From Methanomicrobia archaeon (GTDB taxonomy: Archaea > Halobacteriota > Bog-38 > Methanoflorentales > Methanoflorentaceae): 64,000 nt of DNA. The notes under the pieces are model-generated. The model made no database searches, was not told the origin of the DNA, and saw only the letters and a list, made by a program, of their open reading frames with translations. A program made the translations under genes and the position numbers. Of the stretch, positions 27,800-36,370 are shown piece after piece. Positions within the stretch are counted from its first letter, which is position 1. The number at the start of each line of letters is the position of its first letter. The DNA is taken from positions 1 to 64,000 of the forward strand of contig JACTTZ010000004.1 of NCBI GenBank assembly GCA_015660915.1. Direction: 5' to 3'.

Positions 27800-28369
27800 A
27801 TGACGCACTTCACGCGCAACTTTCACGTCGGAGCGGCATTCGCTCTAGCTTTGCTCATGCTTGCGCTTTCAATTTGCGTCGTGGCAAGTCCTAGCAGTGC
27901 TTCGCTTGCAGCGACACGTGCAATGCCCGCCCAAGCCGTGCCCCAAACACGGTTGTCTGCTGCTTATACGGATGAAGGATTCCCTGTTGTGGCGATGCCG
28001 TATCTAGGCACAGTTCGCCTTATAATTGCTCAAAGCGAAATTCCTGACGTTTTGGTGCCCTCTGTAGTGCCTTCAGCCGAGCCAACGCTTCCCCAAGGGA
28101 ACCCAACTCCGCAATCGCCCAGCGTCTCAACGAACGTCAGCAATAGCGCGACGCTGAGCAGCACCGGAAATGGCTTCAGTCTCGACAAGATTGTAGGCAG
28201 TATCTCACCCTTCTTAATCATTGCACTAATTCCGCTTCTTTTCGTCATCGGAGCCTTATTCTATTTCTTTTTCATGGGCGACCAAGATCGCGGAACTCCC
28301 GATGAGGATCAAGAGGCCGACGCGGGACTAAGCAACGCTGACGAAGACACTGGGTGGAGGGAGCTCTAG
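27800..28369 (+). CDS. Secreted/membrane-anchored protein, unknown function
   Basis: 189 residues: N-terminal signal (FHVGAAFALALLMLALSICVVA), a Pro/Ser-rich extracellular part of about 110 residues, a C-terminal membrane helix (FLIIALIPLLFVIGALFYFFF) and an acidic cytosolic tail (DQDRGTPDEDQEADAGLSNADEDTG). I do not recognise the family. The architecture resembles small archaeal surface or signalling proteins. Start ATG 27800. Confidence 0.6.
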   Translation: MTHFTRNFHVGAAFALALLMLALSICVVASPSSASLAATRAMPAQAVPQTRLSAAYTDEGFPVVAMPYLGTVRLIIAQSEIPDVLVPSVVPSAEPTLPQGNPTPQSPSVSTNVSNSATLSSTGNGFSLDKIVGSISPFLIIALIPLLFVIGALFYFFFMGDQDRGTPDEDQEADAGLSNADEDTGWREL

Positions 28370-28664
28370 CGACGCTCGATGTGAAGTGCACATGGCTGTT
28401 GTGCTCGAGTCGCAACGTTTCCAAACCCGTCAAGCGCGATACCTCGGAAAGCCGCAAGCCTCAAAATGTGAAAAAGCGCGCACTCGCGAATTGGCCTGAA
28501 CACGCGTGAACAGCTTCTGCAAAAACTGCTTAATATCGATTCAACGGTTATTTCTCGCCCAAAACGGGCCAACTAATAAAACGTTATATATTGTGCGGAT
28601 CATCAGAGGGGTGTGCACGAATGCCTGCCGCGCGTAACGGCCGCATTGAACGCAGGGTGATTCA

Positions 28665-28934
28665 ATGTCGGACAAAGAGGGTATCTTAAAGCAAAGCATC
28701 GAAATTCTCTCCCGCATTGTCGGCGATGACTCGGTGCCAAGAAACATCCGTCGCGCTGCAGACGAAGCTAAGACTCGGTTGCTTAATCGAGAGGAATCTG
28801 AGACGGTACGCGCTGCATATGCGATTTCAATACTCGACGATATAAGCAACGATCCCAACATGCCACTCCATACAAGGACCCTCATTTGGAACGTAGCAAG
28901 CCAGCTCGAGAAGGTTTCGATGGGGGGGCAATAA
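28665..28934 (+). CDS. UPF0147 family protein
   Basis: 89 residues, all helical, with the archaea-specific UPF0147 signature ([26 protein letters not shown]...[24 protein letters not shown]). Function unknown. A Shine-Dalgarno GGGTGA lies close to ATG 28665, and a TATA box acgttatatattg at about 28581-28593 implies a leader of about 55 bases. This family is a good marker of archaeal origin. Confidence 0.92.
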   Translation: MSDKEGILKQSIEILSRIVGDDSVPRNIRRAADEAKTRLLNREESETVRAAYAISILDDISNDPNMPLHTRTLIWNVASQLEKVSMGGQ

Positions 28935-29236
28935 CGGAAGTGAGACAGCTCTTGAAGTGTAGACGCGAAAGCGCTCAACAGGGACCCGCCTGCTTTTTGC
29001 GCACTGCGTGAATAGATTCTCCCCCCTTTATCGCAGACGCTTAAGCGAGGGGACGCAGTCATCTGATCATAGCTATTTACTAATATTAGAAAACAACAAA
29101 CAGGTCATTTTTTCGGATTTAGAGCTGGATATGGGGTGCAAAAACCTGAACGTACAGGCGAAAGAGGAATAATAATATATTATAACATACGAGTAGTTTT
29201 GCGCTCCTCCAAGCGGGAGCAACGCGCGGTGACCTA
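28935..29236. other. Intergenic region with TATA element
   Basis: 302 bases. AT-rich aataataatatattataac at about 29169-29184 is the probable promoter of the ferredoxin:thioredoxin reductase unit. No gene seen. Confidence 0.4.
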
Positions 29237-29518
29237 ATGGACGTCGACGAACAGGCCAAAAAGATAAAAAACTGGGCCAAACGATACGCAGAAAAAAAAG
29301 GCATCGAACTCAATCCCGACGAAGGCCGGGTCGATGAGGTCGCAAAGGGCCTAGCTGTCAGGCAAGAAAAGTTCGGAAAGCGTTACTGTCCTTGTCGCAT
29401 CATGACGGGAGACGCAGAAGAGGACAGAAAGATAATTTGCCCGTGCGCGTACCACGAAGAAGAGCTCAAAGAACACGGCATGTGTCATTGCAAGCTTTTT
29501 AGCACAAAAGAACAGTAG
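29237..29518 (+). CDS. Ferredoxin:thioredoxin reductase, catalytic (beta) subunit
   Basis: 93 residues. The three Cys motifs of the family are present: RYCPCRIM, ICPCAYHE and CHCKLF, which ligate a 4Fe-4S cluster beside the redox disulfide. It passes electrons from ferredoxin to thioredoxins. It is nine bases ahead of a gene for an exported thioredoxin-fold lipoprotein, then ccdA, suggesting a thiol-electron route from the cytosol to the outside. As in other archaea no variable (alpha) subunit is seen. Confidence 0.94.
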   Translation: MDVDEQAKKIKNWAKRYAEKKGIELNPDEGRVDEVAKGLAVRQEKFGKRYCPCRIMTGDAEEDRKIICPCAYHEEELKEHGMCHCKLFSTKEQ

Positions 29519-29527
29519 AGGGAGTCA

Positions 29528-29965
29528 GTGATGAATCTAAAATCTAGCATACGGTATTTTGCGATTGTTGCCGCGTTATGCCTGCTGTGCGTTGGGATGA
29601 GCGGGTGCACGTCCATCTCGTCAGGCGGCTACGAGTTTAAAAGCGGAATAACGCCTCCTAAAGCAGTTAGCGACTTAATGAAGAACGGAACGGTCATCCT
29701 ATTCATCACGCAGAACAACTGCCCTGCTTGCGAGCAGGCACGACCGTTGATAACGTCTCTTCAATCGCAGTACAATGGCACGAACGTAACATTTGTAGAG
29801 TTCAACATCGACAATAACGTTACGTCAAGGATCATAGGCCAAACGTATGGCGTGACCTCGACTCCGACAACCGTTGTGTTGCGCAAGGACGGGGCTGCGG
29901 CGATCTTCGTTGGTGTCTTCGACTCGAACACGGTGAAAAGCGCCATTGAAGATGCGCGCAAGTAA
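29528..29965 (+). CDS. Thioredoxin-fold lipoprotein
   Basis: 145 residues. Signal with lipobox LLCVGMSGC, then a thioredoxin fold with redox motif NNCPACEQARPL and the cis-Pro loop TSTPTTVVLRKDG. It is expected to be anchored outside the membrane and to reduce or oxidise disulfides there. Located between the ferredoxin:thioredoxin reductase and CcdA genes, it is a natural acceptor of electrons passed by CcdA. Confidence 0.9.
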   Translation: MMNLKSSIRYFAIVAALCLLCVGMSGCTSISSGGYEFKSGITPPKAVSDLMKNGTVILFITQNNCPACEQARPLITSLQSQYNGTNVTFVEFNIDNNVTSRIIGQTYGVTSTPTTVVLRKDGAAAIFVGVFDSNTVKSAIEDARK

Positions 29966-29990
29966 CACAGGTCCCTGAGGACGCGCGCAA

Positions 29991-30653
29991 ATGGAAGTAA
30001 ATCCACTAATTGCATTTGGAGCGGGGCTTATTAGCATATTTTCTCCCTGCGTGTTACCCTTGCTACCGGCCATCGTCGCCTCATCAACGAATCGCGGCAA
30101 GCTCAGGCCAATCGCCATCGTTCTTGGTCTAAGCATATCATTCACGACCATGGGCCTCGTCGCATCAGCTTTTGGGGCCGCTTTTACAGCGTATAGCTCT
30201 TATCTCTTCGCAGCGGCAATACTACTGATTATTGCAATGGGGTTCTGGATGCTCTTCGATCTCCATTTACCCTACAACACACCAAGATTGGGCCTTATAG
30301 ATAGGGTGTCAAAAAAGACTTACGATATTCCGACCGAGGGCGTAGCCAGCGGGTTGGTTTTAGGGCTAGCGTTGGGGATAGTGTGGCTTCCATGCACCGG
30401 GCCGGTCCTCGCTACGATATTAACATGGGTGGCTGCAAACGGCAACATTATGACAGGCGGACTACTGCTCCTGACCTATTCTCTCGGCTTCGCCGTTCCT
30501 ATGCTCGCTATTGCCTATTCAGCTCGCCTGTCGTCGTCTCTCGCTGGTAAATCGTCCAAGACCATTTGGATTAAGCGCGTCGCTGGCGTAGTGCTCATTG
30601 CAGTCGGCGTATACTTGGCCCTACCATACCTACCAATGCTTACGCAAATTTGA
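29991..30653 (+). CDS. ccdA: CcdA/DsbD-like thiol-electron transporter
   Basis: 220 residues with six membrane helices. The paired membrane cysteines are in SIFSPCVLPLLPAI and GIVWLPCTGPVLATI, the CcdA hallmark. It carries reducing equivalents from cytosolic thioredoxin through the membrane to extracellular thiol proteins. The stop overlaps the ATG of the following gene (TGATG), so the oxidoreductase remnant was translated with it. Confidence 0.93.
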   Translation: MEVNPLIAFGAGLISIFSPCVLPLLPAIVASSTNRGKLRPIAIVLGLSISFTTMGLVASAFGAAFTAYSSYLFAAAILLIIAMGFWMLFDLHLPYNTPRLGLIDRVSKKTYDIPTEGVASGLVLGLALGIVWLPCTGPVLATILTWVAANGNIMTGGLLLLTYSLGFAVPMLAIAYSARLSSSLAGKSSKTIWIKRVAGVVLIAVGVYLALPYLPMLTQI

Positions 30654-31010
30654 TGCAGCTTCTCCGTAGAGTGACACGCCTTAACACGCATCGCCTCGTA
30701 CAAAAGAAAGAAATCGCTCCGTCGAACTACGCAATAAAAGTCGATGCACCCCTAATCGCCAGAAAGGCGAGGGCAGGTCAATTCGTCGTCGTGCGAGTTA
30801 ACGAACGAGGAGAGCGAATTCCGCTCACGATCGTCGAAACCTACCCTGATGACGGGCTCATCAAGATTATTAAGCAAGACGTGGGGCTCACCACGAAGAA
30901 GCTGCGGTGCATAGGCAAGGGGGGGGGCAGATCGCAGATCTCGTAGGCCAGCTCGGCATGCTAAAAACGTGAGAAAATGGGGGCCGTTGTTCTTGTTTCC
31001 GGCCCCGGGC
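30653..31010 (+). pseudogene. Remnant of ferredoxin:NADP+ oxidoreductase-type flavoprotein (NfnA/SudB/PyrK-like)
   Basis: The readable frame (to 30946) starts KKEIAPSNYAIKVDAPLIARKARAGQFVVVRVNERGERIPLTI, the FAD-binding barrel of the sulfide dehydrogenase/NfnA family. At the G9 run (30913-30921) the frame is lost, but another frame continues QIADLVGQLGML, and after a further shift EKMGAVVLVSG, exactly the next family motifs. The NAD-binding domain and the rest (about 150 residues) are absent. It is therefore a truncated, multiply shifted gene. One shift could be a sequencing error, but truncation plus a second shift argues for real decay. It lies in the ccdA unit and directly before pntA. Confidence 0.75.
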
Positions 31011-31191
31011 GTTGGCTACGGGAAGAGCGACAATGTCCGATGACAAGATGATGCGATTCGGGCACGGAGAGGCAGTCCCGGTGCGTAAGGTAAAAAGGGT
31101 ATAGGTCCAACTAGTAGGATACATTGCAGACCATCCATAGAATGAAAAGGTTGTTCCGTATCGAAAACGCCGGACAGGCAGGGTCGGAGTT

Positions 31192-32364
31192 ATGAGCACC
31201 CCTACCGTTGCACCCAAAACAAACGGTATCGTGATCGCCGTTGTAAAGGAGCAGGCCCGGGGTGAACAGCGCGTTGCGACCGTGCCCGAGGTGGTCCAGA
31301 CACTCACCAAGTCGGGGTACGAGGTCCTGGTCGAGCACGATGCTGGAGCAGGAGCGTTCTACTCAGACGACCTCTATGTTGCCGCCGGTGCGAAGATCGC
31401 GCCAGGTCGGACCGAACTGCTGGATGGTGCAACAATCGTGCTGTGCGTACAGCCCCCGACCATAGCCGATGTCGAGATGCTCGCAGAGGGCACGATCGTC
31501 ATCGGGTTCATGAACGCAGCAAACAACCTGCCAACCGTTGCACGGATGCGCGACCGCAAGGTCACCGCCTTTGCCCTCGAGCTTGTCCCGCGGATCACCC
31601 GCGCTCAGAGCATGGACGCGCTCAGTTCCCAAGCAACGGCCGGGGGGTACGCAGCAGCGATACTCGGCGCCGACAACTGCCCCAAGTTCCTTCCGATGCT
31701 GACAACGGCCGCGGGCACGATCCGACCGGCAACGGTGCTTATCCTTGGTGCGGGCGTTGCCGGCCTCATGGCGATCGCCACAGCCAAGCGTCTTGGCGCT
31801 ATGGTCGAGGCATACGATGTTCGGCGTGCAGCAGGCGAACAGGTCCGAAGCCTCGGCGCGAAATTCCTCGAGCTTGAGATCAATGCAGAAGACCAAGACG
31901 GTTACGCTCGCGAGCTCACGTCGGAAGAGAAGGTGAAGGAACAACAGATGGTCTCCGCCGCGCTGGCACGGGCTGACATCGTTATCACGACGGCCAGCAT
32001 CCCCGGCAGGAAGGCACCGGTCCTGATCACGAAAGAGACCGTGGCACAGATGCGTCCGGGCGCCGTCATCATCGACCTTGCTGCCGAATCTGGCGGCAAC
32101 TGCGAGCTGACACAAAGTGAAAAGACCGTAGAGGAACACGGTGTCACGATTGTGGGCCCGCAGAACCTCCCGGCCCGGGTCGCGATTCATGCAAGCCAGA
32201 TGTACGCAAAGAACGTCCAGTCGTTCCTCTCGCTCCTTCTTAGTAAGGACGGGGCGCTTACCCGTGAGTTCACTGACGAGATCCTGGCATCAAGCCTCCT
32301 TGTGAACGCAGGCGAAGTGCGGCATAAACCCACGCTTGACCTCATCAGCGGGGGGAGGTTATGA
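31192..32364 (+). CDS. pntA: NAD(P) transhydrogenase subunit alpha part 1
   Basis: 390 residues. N-terminal alanine-dehydrogenase-like half (IAVVKEQARGEQRVATVPEVVQTL) and NAD-binding Rossmann half (VLILGAGVAGLMAIATAKRLGAMVEAYDVRRAAGEQVRSLGAKF). It is dI, the NAD(H)-binding domain of the proton-translocating transhydrogenase; the alpha chain is split, as in Rhodospirillum. GGAG precedes ATG 31192. Stop and next start overlap (ATGA). The codons favour C/G at third positions and use CGG more than the neighbours do, which suggests transfer from a GC-richer genome. Confidence 0.95.
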   Translation: MSTPTVAPKTNGIVIAVVKEQARGEQRVATVPEVVQTLTKSGYEVLVEHDAGAGAFYSDDLYVAAGAKIAPGRTELLDGATIVLCVQPPTIADVEMLAEGTIVIGFMNAANNLPTVARMRDRKVTAFALELVPRITRAQSMDALSSQATAGGYAAAILGADNCPKFLPMLTTAAGTIRPATVLILGAGVAGLMAIATAKRLGAMVEAYDVRRAAGEQVRSLGAKFLELEINAEDQDGYARELTSEEKVKEQQMVSAALARADIVITTASIPGRKAPVLITKETVAQMRPGAVIIDLAAESGGNCELTQSEKTVEEHGVTIVGPQNLPARVAIHASQMYAKNVQSFLSLLLSKDGALTREFTDEILASSLLVNAGEVRHKPTLDLISGGRL

Positions 32365-32672
32365 TCGAGATCACTGCGTTCTGGACCGCTATCTACATCG
32401 CGATGCTAGCGGCATTCACCGGCTACGTTGTCATCAGCCGTGTCCCTGCTATCCTACACACGCCTCTGATGAGTGGCTCGAACTTCATCCACGGGATCGT
32501 GCTCGTTGGGGCGATGGTAGCGCTCGGCCTTGCCACAACGCCTACAGAGCAGGCGATCGGGTTCATCGCAGTCGTTCTCGGGGCAGCGAATGTGACCGGC
32601 GGTTATGTTGTCACGGAACGAATACTCCAGATGTTCAACCGCAGCGGAAAGAAGCCCGGCAAGGGGGCGTGA
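32361..32672 (+). CDS. NAD(P) transhydrogenase subunit alpha part 2 (PntAB)
   Basis: 103 residues with three membrane helices (FWTAIYIAMLAAFTGYVVIS; GSNFIHGIVLVGAMVALGLA; AIGFIAVVLGAANVTGGYVVTERIL). NVTGGYVVTERILQMF is a strongly conserved PntAB end. It contributes to the proton channel (dII) between PntA and PntB. Translationally coupled to pntA by an ATGA overlap. Confidence 0.94.
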   Translation: MIEITAFWTAIYIAMLAAFTGYVVISRVPAILHTPLMSGSNFIHGIVLVGAMVALGLATTPTEQAIGFIAVVLGAANVTGGYVVTERILQMFNRSGKKPGKGA

Positions 32673-32673
32673 C

Positions 32674-34059
32674 ATGGCTGACCTCTCCTTTGCCATCGAG
32701 CCCGTATACATTGCGACGATCTTCTTCTTCATCGTCGGCCTGCAGCGGATGAGCCATCCGCTCACGGCCCGGAGCGGGATCGTCTGGGCCGGCGCCGCGA
32801 TGCTGATCGCAACTCTCGTCACGTTCTTTACTCCGAATCTCAACAACATAGCCCTGATCGCCATCGCGATCGTGATCGGCGGCGGCTTCGGCTATGTAGC
32901 GGCCAAGCGCGTGGCGATGACCAACATGCCCCAGATGGTCGCATTCTACAACGGCATGGGGGGCGGCGCGGCAGCCGGGATTTCAGCAGTTGCGCTCCTA
33001 GGCCCCACCACTGCCACCACCGGCTCGCTTGCAGCCGTTGGTGGTCTGATCGGGGCTGTCTCGTTTTCCGGCAGCCTCATCGCCTTCCTGAAGCTTCAGG
33101 GCTGGATGCCATCGCGGCCGGTTACCTTCCCGGGCCAGCAGATCGTCAACATGGCAGTTCTTGTCCTCGCCATCGTTTCCGGTGTGTTCGTACTCCAGCA
33201 GCCCTCATGGATGCCGCTTTCGGTAAGCATGGGCCTCCTGCTCTTCTTTATTCTCGCTCTCGGCTTCGGGCTCCTCATGACGCTCCCGATAGGCGGGGCC
33301 GACATGCCTGTCGTGATCTCGATGTACAACGCCTTCACCGGCCTGGCCGTAGCGCTTGACGGGTTCTCGTTTGCCACCCCCAACTATGCGATGATCATAG
33401 CAGGCGTCATTGTCGGTGCTGCGGGTTCGCTGCTCACGCTCAAGATGGCTAAGGCAATGAACCGCTCACTCACAAACGTCTTCTTCGGAGCGTTCGGCGC
33501 AACGGAGGAGCAGGCGGCGCAGGTATCGGGCAGCATGAAACCGATCGAGGCCGACGACGTTGCAGTCATGCTCGCCTACGCAGACCGGGTTATCATCGTC
33601 CCCGGTTACGGCATGGCAGTCGCCCAAGCCCAGCAGAAAGTGAAGGAGCTGACCGACCTGCTCGAGAGCAGAAGCGTGCAGGTGAAGTTCGCGATCCACC
33701 CGGTTGCCGGGCGGATGCCCGGTCACATGAACGTCCTGCTTGCCGAGGCAGGGGTTGCCTACGACCACCTCTTCGACCGCGACGAGGTGAACCCTGAGTT
33801 TCCCAGCACTGACGTCGTCCTTGTTATCGGGGCCAACGATGTCGTGAACCCAGCGGCGCACCGGCAGGGCAGCCCGCTCTTCGGCATGCCAATCCTTGAT
33901 GTCGAACAGGCAAAGAATGTGATTGTCCTGAAGCGCGGGCAGGGGAAGGGCTTTGCGGGAATTGAGAACGACCTGTTCTACCTGGACAACACGCGGATGC
34001 TCTACGGCGACGCGCAGGAGACGGTCAGCAAGCTTGTACAGGCCCTCAAGAAACTATGA
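32674..34059 (+). CDS. pntB: NAD(P) transhydrogenase subunit beta
   Basis: 461 residues. About eight to nine membrane helices (dII), then the NADP-binding dIII (VIIVPGYGMAVAQAQQKVKEL, HPVAGRMPGHMNVLLAEAGVAYD, VVLVIGANDVVNPAA). It couples proton entry to hydride transfer from NADH to NADP+. The track start at 32605 is a shadow over pntAB; the real ATG is 32674, one base after its stop. Family-complete, so the three-gene enzyme should be functional. Confidence 0.95.
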   Translation: MADLSFAIEPVYIATIFFFIVGLQRMSHPLTARSGIVWAGAAMLIATLVTFFTPNLNNIALIAIAIVIGGGFGYVAAKRVAMTNMPQMVAFYNGMGGGAAAGISAVALLGPTTATTGSLAAVGGLIGAVSFSGSLIAFLKLQGWMPSRPVTFPGQQIVNMAVLVLAIVSGVFVLQQPSWMPLSVSMGLLLFFILALGFGLLMTLPIGGADMPVVISMYNAFTGLAVALDGFSFATPNYAMIIAGVIVGAAGSLLTLKMAKAMNRSLTNVFFGAFGATEEQAAQVSGSMKPIEADDVAVMLAYADRVIIVPGYGMAVAQAQQKVKELTDLLESRSVQVKFAIHPVAGRMPGHMNVLLAEAGVAYDHLFDRDEVNPEFPSTDVVLVIGANDVVNPAAHRQGSPLFGMPILDVEQAKNVIVLKRGQGKGFAGIENDLFYLDNTRMLYGDAQETVSKLVQALKKL

Positions 34060-34391
34060 ATCCCACGGGGATCTACGAGACCGATCATACGGCGATGCTA
34101 GGTCAACAGGTTATTGATGATGACTGTCTCACCTTTTTGCAACACGTCGTTGGCGGCGAAGATGTTGCTACGAAAGCGGCAACCGGCATCCTTACAATGA
34201 GGCCTCAAAGAGGGCAGCCCGGGCGATCGACGTATTCATAAAGCAAGACGTTTGAGGGCGATAACAGCGCAAAAAAAGACTAAGAGGGTTGCTTTCAAGA
34301 TAACGCGTCTGAATCGAGTTACCTTGCAGAAAATATTTAATTAATCAACGGGATACTACCAATAATAAGTAGACGGAGTGTTTTTTTCAAG
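34060..34391. other. Intergenic region ahead of lonB
   Basis: 332 bases with no supported gene. The AT-rich aaaatatttaattaatc (about 34329-34346) is the likely lonB promoter area. Confidence 0.4.
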
Positions 34392-36326
34392 TTGTCCCAA
34401 GCGGAAGAGGTCGGCAACGACAAGACGGCAGACGCAACTGAACACAAAGCGTCGGCTTTGCTCGGCGGCATGGACATAGCGGTCACTGAAGAGATCGCCG
34501 TGCCCCCAATGCTCGTCGATCAAGTGATCGGACAAGAACAGGCCGTTGAGGTTATAAAAAAGGCGGCAAAGCAACGACGCCACGTGATGCTCATTGGCTC
34601 TCCGGGAACCGGGAAGTCAATGCTCGCCCGCTCCATGGCAGAGCTCCTCCCTAAGGAAGAGCTGCAGGATATCCTCGTGTATCACAACGCTGAGGACAGC
34701 AACAGCCCCAAAGTGCGTGTGGTGCCATCAGGGAAGGGTCGGCAAATCGTTGATGCACACAAGCGGGAAGCGCAAAAGAAGATCCAATTTAGGAATATGC
34801 TTTCGATGGTGATGGTTTTTGCTATCGTTGGCTATAGCTTTGCGATTAATCAGCCGATAATGGGCATCATTGCCGCTGCTATGCTCTTCATCGCGCTGCG
34901 CTATATTACGCCCCGCGAAGATGTGCTCATACCTAAACTCCTAGTCGCGAACGAGGGCAAAGAGACAGCGCCCTATGTCGACGGTACCGGAGCGCACGCA
35001 GGAGCGCTTTTAGGTGACGTCAGGCACGACCCGTTTCAGTCAGGGGGGCTCGAGACACCGGCGCACGACCGGGTCGAGGCAGGAGCGATCCACAAGGCAA
35101 ACAAGGGGGTGCTCTTTATCGATGAGATTAACACGCTCAGAATCGAATCGCAGCAAAGCCTCCTGACCGCTCTCCAAGAGGGAGAGTATTCCATCACTGG
35201 GCAATCCGAGCGCTCAAGCGGCGCGATGGTAAAGACTACCCCTGTGCCGTGCAACTTTGTGATGGTCGCCGCCGGAAATCTCGACTCCGTAAAGGGGATG
35301 CATCCGGCGCTCCGCTCGCGCATTCGCGGTTACGGTTACGAAGTGTACATGCGCGACTCAATGCAGGATACGCCAGAAAACCGTCGAAAAATCGTGCGCT
35401 TCGTCGCCCAAGAGGTGAAAAAGGACGAGAAGATTCCTCACTTCGCTGCTGACGCCGTTGAAGAGATCGTCCGCGAGGCACGACGAAGGTCGGGAAGAAA
35501 GGGACATCTCACGTTGATGCTCAGGGATCTTGGCGGCCTTATCCGCGTCGCAGGAGACGTTGCCCGGGCCGAAGGGGCTGAACACACGACCGCAAAACAC
35601 GTTGTCGACGCAAAGAAGATGGCACGATCGGTCGAGCAGCAGCTCACTGATCAGTACCTCGAACGCCGCCGTGACTACCAGATGTTCCGGAACACCGGCG
35701 CAGAGGTTGGTCGTGTCAATGGTCTCGCGGTCATGGGTGATGATTCGGGCGTCGTACTGCCCATCGTGGCGGAGATCACTCCGCCACAATCCAAAGAGGA
35801 GGGTCGCGTGATTGCGACCGGCTTGCTCAAAGAGATCGCTCTTGAGGCCGTCCAGAACGTCTCAGCGCTCATTAAGAAGTTCTCAGGAGAAGATATCACA
35901 AACAAGGATGTGCACATCCAGTTCATCGGCACCTATGAGGGGGTAGAGGGCGATTCGGCGTCAATTTCAATCGCAACCGCCGTGATCTCGGCACTCGAGA
36001 ACGTTCCAGTGGATCAATCGGTAGCAATGACCGGATCCCTTTCGGTTCGGGGAGAGGTGCTGCCCGTTGGCGGCGTCACGCCCAAGGTTGAGGCAGCCGC
36101 TAAGGCAGGCATTAAGCGTATACTCGTTCCGAAAGACAACGAAGGGGACGTCATGATCGAGAAGCATTACAGGGACATGGTGGAGGTTATCCCTGTCAGT
36201 TCTATCGGTGAGGTTCTTGAAAACAGCCTCATCGGTCGAAAGCGCGACGGGTTGCTCGAGCATCTCAAGAAATTCACGATTAACTCGCACGATCGCAAGG
36301 GCTACGCGAGCGCTGCCCCTCAGTAA
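34392..36326 (+). CDS. lonB: Archaeal membrane-anchored Lon protease (LonB)
   Basis: 644 residues. AAA+ module with Walker A IGSPGTGKS (residues 69-76) and Walker B GVLFIDEINTL. Two membrane helices are inserted after Walker A (about residues 137-173). The C-terminal Ser/Lys protease has Ser in EGVEGDSASISIA and Lys in GGVTPKVEAAAKAG. It degrades misfolded and membrane proteins at the inner face of the membrane; in archaea it replaces FtsH. It starts with TTG 34392, with GGAGTG upstream at a long distance. Confidence 0.96.
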   Translation: MSQAEEVGNDKTADATEHKASALLGGMDIAVTEEIAVPPMLVDQVIGQEQAVEVIKKAAKQRRHVMLIGSPGTGKSMLARSMAELLPKEELQDILVYHNAEDSNSPKVRVVPSGKGRQIVDAHKREAQKKIQFRNMLSMVMVFAIVGYSFAINQPIMGIIAAAMLFIALRYITPREDVLIPKLLVANEGKETAPYVDGTGAHAGALLGDVRHDPFQSGGLETPAHDRVEAGAIHKANKGVLFIDEINTLRIESQQSLLTALQEGEYSITGQSERSSGAMVKTTPVPCNFVMVAAGNLDSVKGMHPALRSRIRGYGYEVYMRDSMQDTPENRRKIVRFVAQEVKKDEKIPHFAADAVEEIVREARRRSGRKGHLTLMLRDLGGLIRVAGDVARAEGAEHTTAKHVVDAKKMARSVEQQLTDQYLERRRDYQMFRNTGAEVGRVNGLAVMGDDSGVVLPIVAEITPPQSKEEGRVIATGLLKEIALEAVQNVSALIKKFSGEDITNKDVHIQFIGTYEGVEGDSASISIATAVISALENVPVDQSVAMTGSLSVRGEVLPVGGVTPKVEAAAKAGIKRILVPKDNEGDVMIEKHYRDMVEVIPVSSIGEVLENSLIGRKRDGLLEHLKKFTINSHDRKGYASAAPQ

Positions 36327-36370
36327 TTCTTTTCGCGCGTGTTCACCGGCACGCGATTGAGGCGGTCTTC

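Noticed and set aside
27758-27801. 13-codon frame ending in ATGA at the start of the 189-residue protein
   Set aside because: It contains the GGAGG that would otherwise serve translation, but is too short to support; the overlap may be chance.
31363-32190. 275-residue minus-strand ORF
   Set aside because: Antisense to pntA, with His/Cys/Arg-rich shadow composition.
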